Source: CAWBOY01 sp963790585
GTDB taxonomy: Bacteria; Planctomycetota; Planctomycetia; Gemmatales; Gemmataceae
DNA: 64,000 nucleotides
Reading direction: 5' to 3'
NCBI GenBank assembly: GCA_963790585.1
Contig: CAWBOY010000001.1
Coordinates: forward strand, 124,001-188,000
This document shows positions 35,606 through 44,524 of this stretch, piece after piece (within the stretch, counting starts at the first letter, position 1; every line of letters begins with the position of its first letter). Below the pieces are notes generated by a model, which made no database searches, was not told where the DNA came from, and worked only from the letters and a program-made list of their open reading frames with translations. The position numbers and the translations under genes were made by a program.

Positions 35606-36503
35606 ATGGCAAATCCTCCGTCCCCCACAAACGCCCTCGGACAGATTCAACGTTGGATGCAATCCGTCATCATGCATCCAGTGGGAATTGCCGAGGGCAT
35701 CGAGTCTGACGAAGCACGGGGGCAGATCGACATTGGAACCTCCGATGTCGAATCCGTCGTCACCCGCTCGCGGCAGTTGACCGCGATTGAGCGTCTACAG
35801 ATTTATGGGAACGCCTATTTTGCCAGGTTGCTCGAGTGTCTTCGTGAGGAATTCCCAGTCCTGAAACATGCCCTGACGGAGGAAGTCTTCGACGCCTTCG
35901 CGGTAGGTTATCTGCAACAATATCCATCACGGAGCTACACGCTCTTCGAGCTTGGCTCCAACTTTCCGCGCGTATCTATCCGAAACCCGGCCGGCGAGCG
36001 ACGGCGACGATGGCCAGATCGCCGACTGGCCCGATTTCCTGATTGACCTGGCAACTCTGGAGTTGGCGTTTAATGAGGTCTTCGACGGTCCCGGCGTCGA
36101 GGGCCAGCCGGTTCTTGATGTCGAATCTTTGAAGGCAATGTCCGCGGATAGTTTATTGGACGCGCGGTTCCAGTGTGCGCCCTGTTTGCGATTGTTGGAA
36201 CTGAGTTTTCCCGTTCACCGGTATTTCACAGCCGTGCGACGTCAGGAAGAAATGGATCCTCCAGAACCGGCAGAGACGTTGCTGGCTGTCACCCGCAGAA
36301 ACTACGTCGTTCGGCATTATGAGCTTTCGCGCGCCGCCTATGTGCTTCTTCAAGCTCTCATCGCTGGAGAGAGTTTGAGTCAAGCTGTTAGTCGGGCGGT
36401 CGACGCAGAGCCCGCGGATTTCGCGCGTCTGGAGGCCAACCTCATGAAGTGGTTCCAGGATTGGACAAGCGAGGGATTCTTCCGGGCGGTGATTGGTCCG
36501 TGA
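35606..36503 (+). CDS. bufC: DUF2063 partner protein of the MNIO (BufC-like), frame-broken
   Basis: Partner protein that presents the precursor to the MNIO in bufferin systems. The N-terminal DUF2063 domain is clear: RQLTAIERLQIYGNAYFARLLECLREEFPVLKHAL, VFDAFAVGYLQQYPSRSYTLFELGSNF. At about 35957-35960 (AACTTTCC) one extra T moves the frame; the second frame continues RAYLSETRPA, then PDFLIDLATLELAFNEVFDG and the C-terminal domain to 36503. An indel in a T run is likely a sequencing error. It is the last gene of the operon. Confidence 0.82.
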
Positions 36504-36520
36504 CCGACACAGCTTTTCGT

Positions 36521-36547
36521 GAGCCGGGAGCTCACGCTTCCGGCTCG
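36521..36547. repeat. Short palindromic element
   Basis: GAGCCGGGAGCTCACGC followed by the complementary TTCCGGCTC. It looks like a reduced form of the 73-bp dispersed repeat and lies between the end of the bufferin-type operon and the convergent PBP4 gene. Confidence 0.65.
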
Positions 36548-36597
36548 CCAATACCAATTGAGTTCACTCAGTTCACGGCGCATTCTGATAAACAATC

Positions 36598-38127
36598 TCA
36601 CACACCTTCCCGACGCGCCTTCCCCTCTCTCGTCGCGTCTCCGCCCGGTGCCAACAACACATCGTTGACAAACATCGCGTAAATCAACGGCCTGCCGGAT
36701 GCGCTGGTCATGTACCCGGCAAGAGCTTTGCTACGCAATAAAACGCGGCCATTGAGTAGATCGGCATCGGTATAGGTTCCCGTCTTACCGACGACTTTAC
36801 CTCGGGCGGGGCTGTCTTTGGGAACGACGTCTACCAACGTGCCATCGTCGCCGAGGATAGGGAGCATGGCGCGGAACTCGGCTGCGTCGGCGCGGGCGGC
36901 GAATTTTTGGAGGAGCTGGACGGTCGTGCGTGGCGTCGCGCGATCGCCGTTGCCGCCGCCGGCGCCGCTTTGGAACGAAACCGTTTTGATATCGACGCCG
37001 AGGTCCTTTAAGGCCTTACCTTGAAGAGATAAACCATCCGTTAACGTGCGTTTGCCGGATTTCACCGCGAGGAGCATAGGCAGGCAGCTTGCATAGAGAT
37101 TATGGCTTACTTTGAGTGTCACCTTGAGTGCCTCGCTTAGCGGCGGCGATGTGAGCAGAGCGACACGCATCAGCTTGGCGTAGGATTCCTTCTCTGGTAG
37201 CTCGGCGGTCGGCGGTTTGAGGATGCTGGCGTCGACGGTGATCCCTTCCTTACGCAGCGCTTCGATGAATAGCGCCTGCGCGAAGCCATTGGGTTCGTCG
37301 ACCGGACAGATGCGTACTACGGGTTTCGAGGCAACGGCAATCGTGCCTCGCACGACATAGCGCTGCGGGCCGACGCGCTCGGTGGTGATCCGTGGCTTAC
37401 CCGAGCTGACCGTGGCGACCTTGGCATCGATCTGGATGTAATCGGTTTTCGGTCGAAACTCCACCTGGGCCGGCTCACCGGCTTCAGCGCCTGGCTTGAC
37501 GGTGACATCGATGATGTTGTCGTTGACCATGATCGGCGTCACAATGTCGGGCCCGCTGCCGCTGCCACGAGCATGTTCAAAGAGTCGATCGTCGATGAGC
37601 ACGTCGCCTTTGATCTCCTTGACGCCTGCTTCCTTGACTTGATGGGCCAGGGCCTTGATCCCGGCCAAGGGGTCGGTGTCGGTCAATTCCGTGTTCGTAT
37701 CCAAGAACCCAGCATAGATGTGGTCATGGTCCTTGAAAGCCATCCGGCCGTCGGCCATGGTGCGGCCGCCCAGCGCGAAATCGCCGGACGCGACCAGTAT
37801 CAAGTCACCCTTGAGAACGCCGCCCGAAAATTCGCCGCGACGATAGACCGGCGTGTCGAATTTGTAGTCCTTGCCCAAGGCGGCGAGTGCTGCTCCGCAC
37901 GAATAGAGCTTGGTCACGGACGCGGGCGAGAAGAGCTTATCAGCGTTTTGCTCATAAACGACCTTGTTCGTCTCCGCATCGACGACCAGGATTCCCCAGC
38001 GAGCCGACTGGTATTCAGGGGCTTTGATGACCGCTTCGATCTTGGAGGCGAGCGATTCGTCCGCGCGAACTGCATTGGTAAAGACCAAAGCGACTGCCGC
38101 GAGGCTGAACGTGCGTAGCGAGACCAT
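36598..38127 (-). CDS. dacB: D-alanyl-D-alanine carboxypeptidase/endopeptidase, PBP4 (S13) family
   Basis: Periplasmic peptidoglycan hydrolase. The ATG at 38127 (AAGGG site upstream) gives a Sec signal peptide, MVSLRTFSLAAVALVFTNAVRAD. The SxxK motif is in SPASVTKLYSC, the SxN motif in VSHNLYASCLPML and the KTG motif in VVGKTGTYTDADLLNG, as in the S13 family. Length about 509 residues is normal. It converges with the DUF2063 gene. Confidence 0.93.
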   Translation of the reverse strand: MVSLRTFSLAAVALVFTNAVRADESLASKIEAVIKAPEYQSARWGILVVDAETNKVVYEQNADKLFSPASVTKLYSCGAALAALGKDYKFDTPVYRRGEFSGGVLKGDLILVASGDFALGGRTMADGRMAFKDHDHIYAGFLDTNTELTDTDPLAGIKALAHQVKEAGVKEIKGDVLIDDRLFEHARGSGSGPDIVTPIMVNDNIIDVTVKPGAEAGEPAQVEFRPKTDYIQIDAKVATVSSGKPRITTERVGPQRYVVRGTIAVASKPVVRICPVDEPNGFAQALFIEALRKEGITVDASILKPPTAELPEKESYAKLMRVALLTSPPLSEALKVTLKVSHNLYASCLPMLLAVKSGKRTLTDGLSLQGKALKDLGVDIKTVSFQSGAGGGNGDRATPRTTVQLLQKFAARADAAEFRAMLPILGDDGTLVDVVPKDSPARGKVVGKTGTYTDADLLNGRVLLRSKALAGYMTSASGRPLIYAMFVNDVLLAPGGDATREGKARREGV

Positions 38128-38260
38128 GCGCGACCCTTTCGAGGTTGGATTGTCCTGTCCGCCGATGGTTGAAGCATTGGGCCTATTATGGTGTTCCACG
38201 CGCCGGAAGCGAGGGGTTGGAGTGAGGGAGCCAAGTCCGCCTCCCGCGCATCCTACCTAC

Positions 38261-38276
38261 TGTTCCGCGCGGAACA
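38261..38276. promoter_or_regulatory. Second copy of the palindrome TGTTCCGCGCGGAACA
   Basis: Identical to 23967-23982. It lies in the space between the PBP4 gene start and the YbaK gene start. Confidence 0.4.
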
Positions 38277-38450
38277 TTCGCGAACTGCCCGGGACATGCC
38301 CGCACACTCGACATTTTCGTCACGCTGCGCACGCTCGCAGCTGGACAAGCGTGAAATCAGGTAAACTGGGGAAGATAATGGGAATTGATCTGGATTATAG
38401 TGCTTCAGTGTCCGATCGCAGGCAACGCCCATCGACTACGCGGAGGCTTT

Positions 38451-38927
38451 ATGCAGATTGCGGAATTTCTGGCGGAACAGGCCGTTCCCTTTGAGCCTTT
38501 GGCCCATGCGCCAGCTTACAGCGCCCAAAAACTAGCGAAATACTTGCATATCCCCGGCCACCAAGTAGCCAAGTCGGTCCTGCTGCGCGGCCCGGATGGC
38601 CTGATGCTGGCGATCCTGCCGGCGTCCCTCAAAGTCGATACGGAATTGTTGACGATCGAACTGGGTGGCAAGGTGACTGTCGCCGACGATCGTGACATCA
38701 ATGCGGTCTTTCGCGATTGCGAATGGGGCGTCGTCCCGCCGTTCGGCACACTGTATGGTTTGCCTACTATCCTCGACGATTCGCTACCATCGGATGCCCT
38801 CATTGTCTTTGAAGGGCAAACGCACTTGGAATCGCTGCGGATCCGCTGTGCCGATTTCGAGCGGCTGGAAAAACCGCGACGGCTCAGTTTCGCGCAAGCC
38901 GTCGTTTGGACTTATGAGAGCGTATAG
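38451..38927 (+). CDS. YbaK/EbsC-family aminoacyl-tRNA deacylase
   Basis: A 158-residue YbaK-type trans-editing domain, which hydrolyses misacylated tRNA (for example Ala- or Cys-tRNA-Pro). The ATG at 38451 follows a CGGAGG site 5 nt away. Motifs: HAPAYSAQKLAKYLHIPGHQVAKSVLL with the conserved lysine, LMLAILPASLKVD, and GVVPPFGTLYGLPTILDDSL (the G-x-x-P-F-G loop). Substrate specificity cannot be set. Confidence 0.9.
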   Translation: MQIAEFLAEQAVPFEPLAHAPAYSAQKLAKYLHIPGHQVAKSVLLRGPDGLMLAILPASLKVDTELLTIELGGKVTVADDRDINAVFRDCEWGVVPPFGTLYGLPTILDDSLPSDALIVFEGQTHLESLRIRCADFERLEKPRRLSFAQAVVWTYESV

Positions 38928-38961
38928 AACCAAAAATTGATTGCGCGGCGCGCACACACAA

Positions 38962-39733
38962 CTACACGTCACGCCGGGCGAAGTAGATCGCGCCGATCAA
39001 CGCCATCACCAGGGAACTCAGTAGACACGCGCAGATGAGCTGAAGGAGCATTTCGAGATCATAGTTGCCACGTAGGATGTGTGGCAACCGCTGCACGCGC
39101 CTGTCGGGCGCTGGAAATGGCGCGGGCAGTAAGGTCGAGGCGAATCCTAGCCCATAAAGAGCCATCCACAATAGCGCCATGCCAAAGACGGTGCTGCTGG
39201 CGACCGCGCTCACTGTCACGCCAGCGGTGACGACAAACACAAGCATGGCCGCGATGGTGAACAAGGCTATGACGCTGCCCGAGGGCGAAAGATCTTCGTG
39301 CAGAAAGAATAAACCCGTAATCATCGCTCCGACGGCAAGAACGAAGAAGGTCGCCAACACCGCCGCGAGCCGCGCGTGCCATTTTCCCAAAAAATACTGA
39401 TGCCGGCTGATGCCGCGACTGAGCACGGAGTCGGCCATCGTGCCGCGCTCGCCGGAGATACAACCGACTGTGAGGACGACGATCATCGTAATGCTGCCGA
39501 GGACGGTCCAGCGCAGCAGGTCGGTCATGAAATCCGAAGCCGTGTGCATCATGCCGAATTCGCGCCGGAGCGGCCCTGGCCACCAGGTAACCGATCATCG
39601 TTCCGACGACGGCCAGCACCCAAAAGCGGTAGACCCAACTGCGCAAGGTCTGCCCAAAATCGGCTTGGAAAACAGCCCAATAGGGCAGCCAACGATTGAT
39701 CGGGAAAGGCTTCGTCACCGCGCTGGCGTCCAT
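38962..39733 (-). CDS. ABC-2-type permease, frame-broken
   Basis: Membrane part of an ABC exporter. From the ATG at 39733 the first frame gives a cytoplasmic start and a transmembrane segment (SWVYRFWVLAVVGTMIGYLVARAA). At about 39565-39590 the protein continues in another frame, FGMMHTASDFMTDLLRWTVLGSITMIVVLTVGCISGERGTMADSVLSRG, then several helices ending LICACLLSSLVMALIGAIYFARR. The VLSRGISRHQYFLGKW loop is typical of ABC-2 permeases. It is 48 bp downstream of the ATPase gene on the same strand, so they form one exporter. Confidence 0.75.
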
Positions 39734-39781
39734 GCGAATCGTCCTCAATGTCACTCCGTCCGTAACGGCCGTCCTAAATCC

Positions 39782-40789
39782 TTACGCGGCCGCCCTGTCC
39801 TGATAGATCCGTGCGAAGCCGCGTGATTCTTCCTGTTCGACCAATTCCAAAAACGCCTGTTCCGTCTGTTGGCCGATGCTGCGAATGCTGACCAGTGTCA
39901 CCTTATTGTCACTCAAAGCCATGAAGACGTTCGCCAGGGCGGTCGTATTGACCGATTCTTCGTTGAGATATAATTCGAGTCGTCTTTGTCGCAAATTGGC
40001 GAGTTTGAAATCAGGCTGACCACGAATGATCGTGACGGCCTTGGAGATCGACTTCTGATCGCCTTCGAGATCGAGCTCGAAATGGTTGCGACGCATTCGA
40101 CCCTTGAGATCTTGCAATGAGCCGCAATAGATCAACTGACCGTGGCTCAAAACGGCGGCGTGATTGCAGACTTCATCGATGTCGCTGAGGTTGTGGCTAG
40201 AGATGATGAGTGTCTTTTCCTTGCTCAGGCTCTTGATTAGCTCCAACATGCTGCGCCGCGCTTCAGGGTCCAGGCCGTGAGTCGGCTCGTCCCAGATCAG
40301 TAAGTCAGGTTCGTTGATGAGACTGGTCGCTACGGCAAGCCGTGCCGTCATGCCGTTGGAAAAGCCGGCGATTCGATCGCCTGACGCCCCGAGGAGATCG
40401 ACGGCCCGAATTAGCGACGCCAGGCGTGGCTTACGGACATCGGCCGGCAGGCCGAAGAGACGAGCCATATAATCGAGATAGGTAATCGGCGTCATGCCGC
40501 GCGGGAAATGCGGATTGGTCGGGATGTAGCCAATGCGGCGGCGCAGGTCGGCGGAGTTCGGCGACATCGTCTTGCCGAAGACTTTGGCCCAACCCGCGGT
40601 CGGACGATGCAAGCCAATCAAAAGGCGCAGCAGCGTCGTCTTGCCGGCGCCGTTGGAGCCGAGCAAGCCAAGCACGCACCCCGGCTCGATGCGCAAGGTC
40701 ACGTCATTGAGCGCGATCTGGCGATTTTGGTAAATCTTCGTCAGCTTAAACGTCTCTACAACCAGATCGCCCGAATTGTCAGCGGCCAC
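39782..40789 (-). CDS. ABC transporter ATP-binding protein
   Basis: A 335-residue ATPase. The Walker A motif is GSNGAGKTTLLRLL (residues about 39-52), the Q-loop region GYIPTNPHFPRGM, the signature SNGMTARLAVATSL, which departs from LSGGQ as in many ABC-2 exporters, and Walker B LLIWDEPTHGLD. The C-terminal part (from about residue 215) carries a DUF4162-like extension. It pairs with the downstream ABC-2 permease. Cargo unknown. Confidence 0.9.
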   Translation of the reverse strand: MAADNSGDLVVETFKLTKIYQNRQIALNDVTLRIEPGCVLGLLGSNGAGKTTLLRLLIGLHRPTAGWAKVFGKTMSPNSADLRRRIGYIPTNPHFPRGMTPITYLDYMARLFGLPADVRKPRLASLIRAVDLLGASGDRIAGFSNGMTARLAVATSLINEPDLLIWDEPTHGLDPEARRSMLELIKSLSKEKTLIISSHNLSDIDEVCNHAAVLSHGQLIYCGSLQDLKGRMRRNHFELDLEGDQKSISKAVTIIRGQPDFKLANLRQRRLELYLNEESVNTTALANVFMALSDNKVTLVSIRSIGQQTEQAFLELVEQEESRGFARIYQDRAAA

Positions 40790-41190
40790 GAGGCTCCCTC
40801 CACGAACGGGGGACCGTTCTTCCTCAACGGCGGATTAATAGCAGAAGCATCCGGCGCAAACTAGAGCAACCGCTACCCTGGTCAGAAGCTGTGTAGGCTG
40901 GATAGTCTAGCCAAGGTGTAGATGAAGGCGCTAGTAGCCCAAGCGCGAGCGTCCTGAATCGGAAGTTCGTTCAATAAATTGCCAGTCGTGGCCGGGGTCG
41001 GAGTACCGGCCCCGGAATAACCATAGCGGCTCCAGAGAACCGGGGTCGGAGTACCGGCCCCGGAATAACTATAGCGGCTCCAGAGAACCGGGGTCGGAGT
41101 ACCGGCCCCGGAATAACTATAGCGGCTCCAGAGAACCGGGGTCGGAGTACCGACCCCGGCCACGGCTCCCAAGATGATTTGAGGTGTTCC
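40790..41190. other. Intergenic region with 48-bp tandem repeat
   Basis: About 400 bp without a gene. It holds the tandem repeat at 40992-41166; the rest shows no recognisable structure. Confidence 0.75.
40992..41166. repeat. 48-bp tandem repeat, about 3.6 copies
   Basis: Units start at 40992, 41040, 41088 and 41136, each beginning CCGGGGTCGGAGTACCGG. Each unit holds a small hairpin (CCGGGG...CCCCGG). A related sequence lies at about 25681-25760. A repeated peptide on the minus strand here is an artefact of the repeat. Confidence 0.92.
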
Positions 41191-42418
41191 ATGTCCTTTC
41201 GCCTCTTCCCGTCGACATTGTCCCTATTCCTGATGACGGCCCTGCCCCTTGCCCCCATTCGCGCGGAGCCGGAAGATGGTGCCAAAGTCTATCGCGATGT
41301 CTTGAAGTCGGTCGTCTGGATTCACTCCGATCGTGGCCGCGGTCGATTGGCGACAGGCAGCGGTTCGCTTGTCGATTTCGATCGGCGGCTCGTTCTCACC
41401 AACTATCACGTCGTCGGCGATAACGATACCGCTACCGTGTTCTTCCCGCGTATCGAGCGTGGCAAGATCGTGGCCGAGCGCAACTATTATCTCGAACGGC
41501 TGCGCCGCTTCGGCATTCATGGCAAAGTGGTCGCCCGGGACAGGAGGGCAGACCTCGCTTTGATCCAGCTCGAAGGATTGCCCGAAGGCGTGGCCGCTCT
41601 CAAGCTGGCGCCGGAGAGCGCACGCGCCGGGACAGTCGGTCCACTCCGTCGGCAACCCTGGCGATAGCGGCGCTCTTTGGGTCTACACTCCAGGAAAGGT
41701 TCGCCAAGTTTACCACAAGAAATGGAAAGCGAAAGCCGGGGAGGAAACCCTGAGCTTTGAAGCCGACGTTGTCGAGACCGACTCCGCCACCAATCCCGGC
41801 GATAGCGGCGGGCCGCTCGTCAATGACAAGGGACAGCTCGTCGGCGTCACCGAGGGCAGCTCTGTCGGAGCCCGTCTATTGAGCACGTTTATTGATGTTT
41901 CTGAAGTCCAAACGCTCTTGAATAGCCGAGCTGTCAAAAGTTTGCCCGCTCCGGCGAAGGTCGTCAAACCCGGCAGTCGCGCTGTCGTGGTGGTGGATGG
42001 TGCCAAGTTCTTCAGCGAGGAAGCGATCAAGAAGGCAACAGACCAGGCGCGTGAGATCGCCCACAAATACGACCGCGATTTGCTGGTCGAGACCTATGCG
42101 AAAGTGCCAGCGGATCAGGTGGACAAGGTCAAGGAGATGTCCAATGCCGAGAAAACCAAGTTCTTCAAAAAGTGGGCCCAGGATCGGATAAAGGCACAGG
42201 GAGTTACCGGAGTCTACGTACTCGTCTGTAAGGATCCCACATACCTCCAGGTGGAGATCCATAACGGCTCCAAGGTGCTGTTCGACGAAACCTTCATCAA
42301 GGAATTGGTCAACGAGCTGTTGACTCGGTTCAAAGCGAAGGAGTTCGACGAAGGCCTGGCCGGAGCCGTGAAAATCTTCGGCGCCAAGCTGCGCGCGACC
42401 TCAAACCCTGAACCTCAC
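41191..42418 (+). CDS. Trypsin-like (S1C) serine protease with C-terminal TPM-like domain, frame-broken; 3' end approximate
   Basis: The ATG at 41191 (GAGGTG site) gives a signal peptide, MSFRLFPSTLSLFLMTALPLAPIRAE. The S1 triad is visible across the break: LTNYHVVG (His), RADLALIQL (Asp), and NPGDSGGPLV (Ser). At about 41630-41640 the frame moves by one base; VGNPGDSGALWVYTPGKV starts the second frame. The C-terminal part (from AVVVVDGAKFFSEEAIKKATDQ) resembles a TPM-type domain. The true 3' end lies near 42400-42420: the frame as given reads on to 42805 across the archease gene, so a second break or missed stop is likely near its end. Confidence 0.72.
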
Positions 42419-42462
42419 AGTTCCTCTAGGTGTCCAAGCTGGACGCGATCGGAAAGGATACC

Positions 42463-42873
42463 ATGTACGAGTTTTTCGACCACACCGCCGATCTCGGCAT
42501 CCGCGTCCTCGCGGCGGACCTCGACACCCTGTTCGCCGATGCGGCAGTTGGCTTGTTCGCCACGATTGTCGAAGATCCTGACACCGTGCAACCCACGACG
42601 TCGCGCCTTATTGAGATCGCGGGCACGGATCGCGAATACCTCCTTTTCGACTGGCTCAAGGCGCTTTTGTATCTGGTCGACGCGGAACATTTGCTCTTTT
42701 CACGCTTTCAGGTCCACGTCGGACCCGAGGGCGTCAAGGGCGAAGCGTTTGGCGAGCCGCTCGATCGCACCAGGCACGAATTGGCGCACGAGGTCAAGGC
42801 GATAACGTATCATGGCTTGAAAGTCGAACAGACCGACGAAGGTTGGTTGGCGGAAGTGATTGTGGATATTTGA
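42463..42873 (+). CDS. Archease
   Basis: Archease is the helper of RtcB, speeding its guanylation and widening NTP use. The ATG at 42463 follows a GGAAAGG site. It has MYEFFDHTADLGIRVLAADLDT with the conserved DHTAD motif, an FDWLKALLYLVDAE helix and a C-terminal KAITYHGLKVEQTDEGW. It is 136 residues, the normal length. It lies 168 bp upstream of rtcB; the 73-bp repeat copy C sits in the gap. Confidence 0.92.
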   Translation: MYEFFDHTADLGIRVLAADLDTLFADAAVGLFATIVEDPDTVQPTTSRLIEIAGTDREYLLFDWLKALLYLVDAEHLLFSRFQVHVGPEGVKGEAFGEPLDRTRHELAHEVKAITYHGLKVEQTDEGWLAEVIVDI

Positions 42874-42886
42874 GTGTGGTTTTCAA

Positions 42887-42959
42887 GAGCCGGGAGCGTC
42901 AGCGACCGGAGCGAATTTGAGTAAGTGTAATGCTCTCCGGTCGCTTACGCTCCCGGCTC
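42887..42959 (+). repeat. 73-bp dispersed palindromic repeat, copy C
   Basis: Same ends and length as copies A and B, with GAGTAAGTGTAATGC in its centre in the orientation of copy A. It lies between archease and rtcB, two co-directional genes. Confidence 0.9.
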
Positions 42960-43041
42960 TTGAATACGAACTGCGAACGCGAACGCTTCCGGCTCGTGAA
43001 TACGGGTTTTTTAGACTCTGACAGATCGAAGGAACGCATCC

Positions 43042-44505
43042 ATGGCAAAGGACACCTATCACGGCCCTCTCGAGCAGGTTGATCCCTGCTGCTGGCGCAT
43101 TCCCAAAAGCTACAAGCCGGGGATGCTCGTCGATGGCCTGATTTTCACCAACGAAAAGTTGCTCAAGCAGCTCATGAAGGATCAGGCGCCGGACCAGGTC
43201 GCCAACGTCGCCTTTTTGCCCGGCATCCAGGGTGCTAGCCTGGCGATGCCGGACATTCATTGGGGCTATGGCTTCTGCATCGGCGGCGTCGCGGCTACGG
43301 ATCCCGACGAGGGCGGCGTCATCTCTCCAGGCGGAGTTGGCTACGACATCAATTGCGGCGTGCGCCTGGTGCGGACGAATTTGTTTTATCGTGAAGTCGA
43401 GCGCCATTTGGAGAAGCTGATCGACGCGCTCTTCAAGCATGTGCCCACAGGCGTCGGCCGGTCGGGCCGCTACAAATTTGACAGAAAAGAGCTGACAAGG
43501 GTCATGGGTGAGGGGCCGAAGTATCTCCTTGGCCGTGGTCTCGGCTCAGCTACCGACATCGAGCACACCGAAGCTGACGGCCGAATCGATGGCGCTGACC
43601 CCTCGCTTGTGAGCGACCAAGCGATGGCGCGTGGTGCGCAACAGTGTGGCACGCTCGGTTCGGGGAATCACTTTCTCGAAGTCCAGATCGTGGACCAGAT
43701 ATTCGACGAGGAAGCGGCGAAAGTCATGGGTCTTGAAAAAGACATGGTTTGCGTGATGATCCACAGCGGCAGTCGGGGGCTTGGATATCAGGTGTGCGAC
43801 GACGCCTTGGCGTCGTTGCGTGGCGTGCCGGAGAAATATGGCATCCATCTACCAGACCGCCAGCTTGCCTGCGCTCCGATCGCCAGTGCCGAAGGGCAGC
43901 GTTACCTCGGAGCCATGCGGGCGGCGGCGAATTTCGCGTTCTGCAATCGTCAACTATTGATGGAGCAGGCGCGTGAAGTCTTCGCCGACGTCTTTGGCCG
44001 GACGCCACAGGAATTGCAGATGAACTTGATCTACGATGTCGCTCATAACATCGCCAAGTTCGAGGAGCACACGGTCAACGGGCGGAAGAAGAAGGTTTGG
44101 GTCCACCGCAAGGGGGCAACCCGCGCCTTTCCGCCCAATCATCCCGAGGTTCCGTCGCTCTATCGCGCCATCGGCCAGCCGGTGATTATCCCCGGCGACA
44201 TGGGCCGTGCGAGCTGGGTCCTCGTTGGCCGTCAAGGCAGCATGGATCGCACCTTCGGCACGACCTGCCACGGCGCCGGTCGCGCCATGAGCCGGACTGC
44301 TTCCGTGAAAGACGCAGCCGGTCGCCGCATCGACAAAGAGCTAAAGGCACGCGGCGTCATCGCCCGCGCTCAGAGCTTCAAGGGCCTCGCGGAGGAACAG
44401 CCGAACGCCTACAAAAACGTGGATGACGTTGTCGACGTGGTTCACGACGCGGGCTTGTCGCAGAAGGTCGCACGGATGCGGCCGATCGGGGTTATCAAGG
44501 GTTGA
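43042..44505 (+). CDS. rtcB: RNA-splicing ligase RtcB
   Basis: GTP-dependent RNA ligase joining 2',3'-cyclic phosphate or 3'-phosphate ends to 5'-OH ends. The 487-residue protein carries LPGIQGASLAMPDIHWGYGFCIGGVAA, then GGVGYDINCGVRLVRTN with the metal-binding cysteine, GTLGSGNHFLEVQ, MIHSGSRGLGYQV, and TTCHGAGRAMSR with the guanylated histidine. An AAGGA site lies upstream of the ATG. Its archease partner is just upstream. It serves RNA repair in bacteria; a specific target here is unknown. Confidence 0.95.
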   Translation: MAKDTYHGPLEQVDPCCWRIPKSYKPGMLVDGLIFTNEKLLKQLMKDQAPDQVANVAFLPGIQGASLAMPDIHWGYGFCIGGVAATDPDEGGVISPGGVGYDINCGVRLVRTNLFYREVERHLEKLIDALFKHVPTGVGRSGRYKFDRKELTRVMGEGPKYLLGRGLGSATDIEHTEADGRIDGADPSLVSDQAMARGAQQCGTLGSGNHFLEVQIVDQIFDEEAAKVMGLEKDMVCVMIHSGSRGLGYQVCDDALASLRGVPEKYGIHLPDRQLACAPIASAEGQRYLGAMRAAANFAFCNRQLLMEQAREVFADVFGRTPQELQMNLIYDVAHNIAKFEEHTVNGRKKKVWVHRKGATRAFPPNHPEVPSLYRAIGQPVIIPGDMGRASWVLVGRQGSMDRTFGTTCHGAGRAMSRTASVKDAAGRRIDKELKARGVIARAQSFKGLAEEQPNAYKNVDDVVDVVHDAGLSQKVARMRPIGVIKG

Positions 44506-44524
44506 TGGTCAGAGTTACCCGGAT

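Noticed and set aside
40992..41166. Possible CRISPR array
   Set aside because: The 48-bp units are nearly identical over their full length, so there are no spacers.
40882..41172. Repeated peptide with GAGTPTPVLWSRY units on the minus strand
   Set aside because: Only a translation of the 48-bp tandem repeat; no ribosome site and no family.
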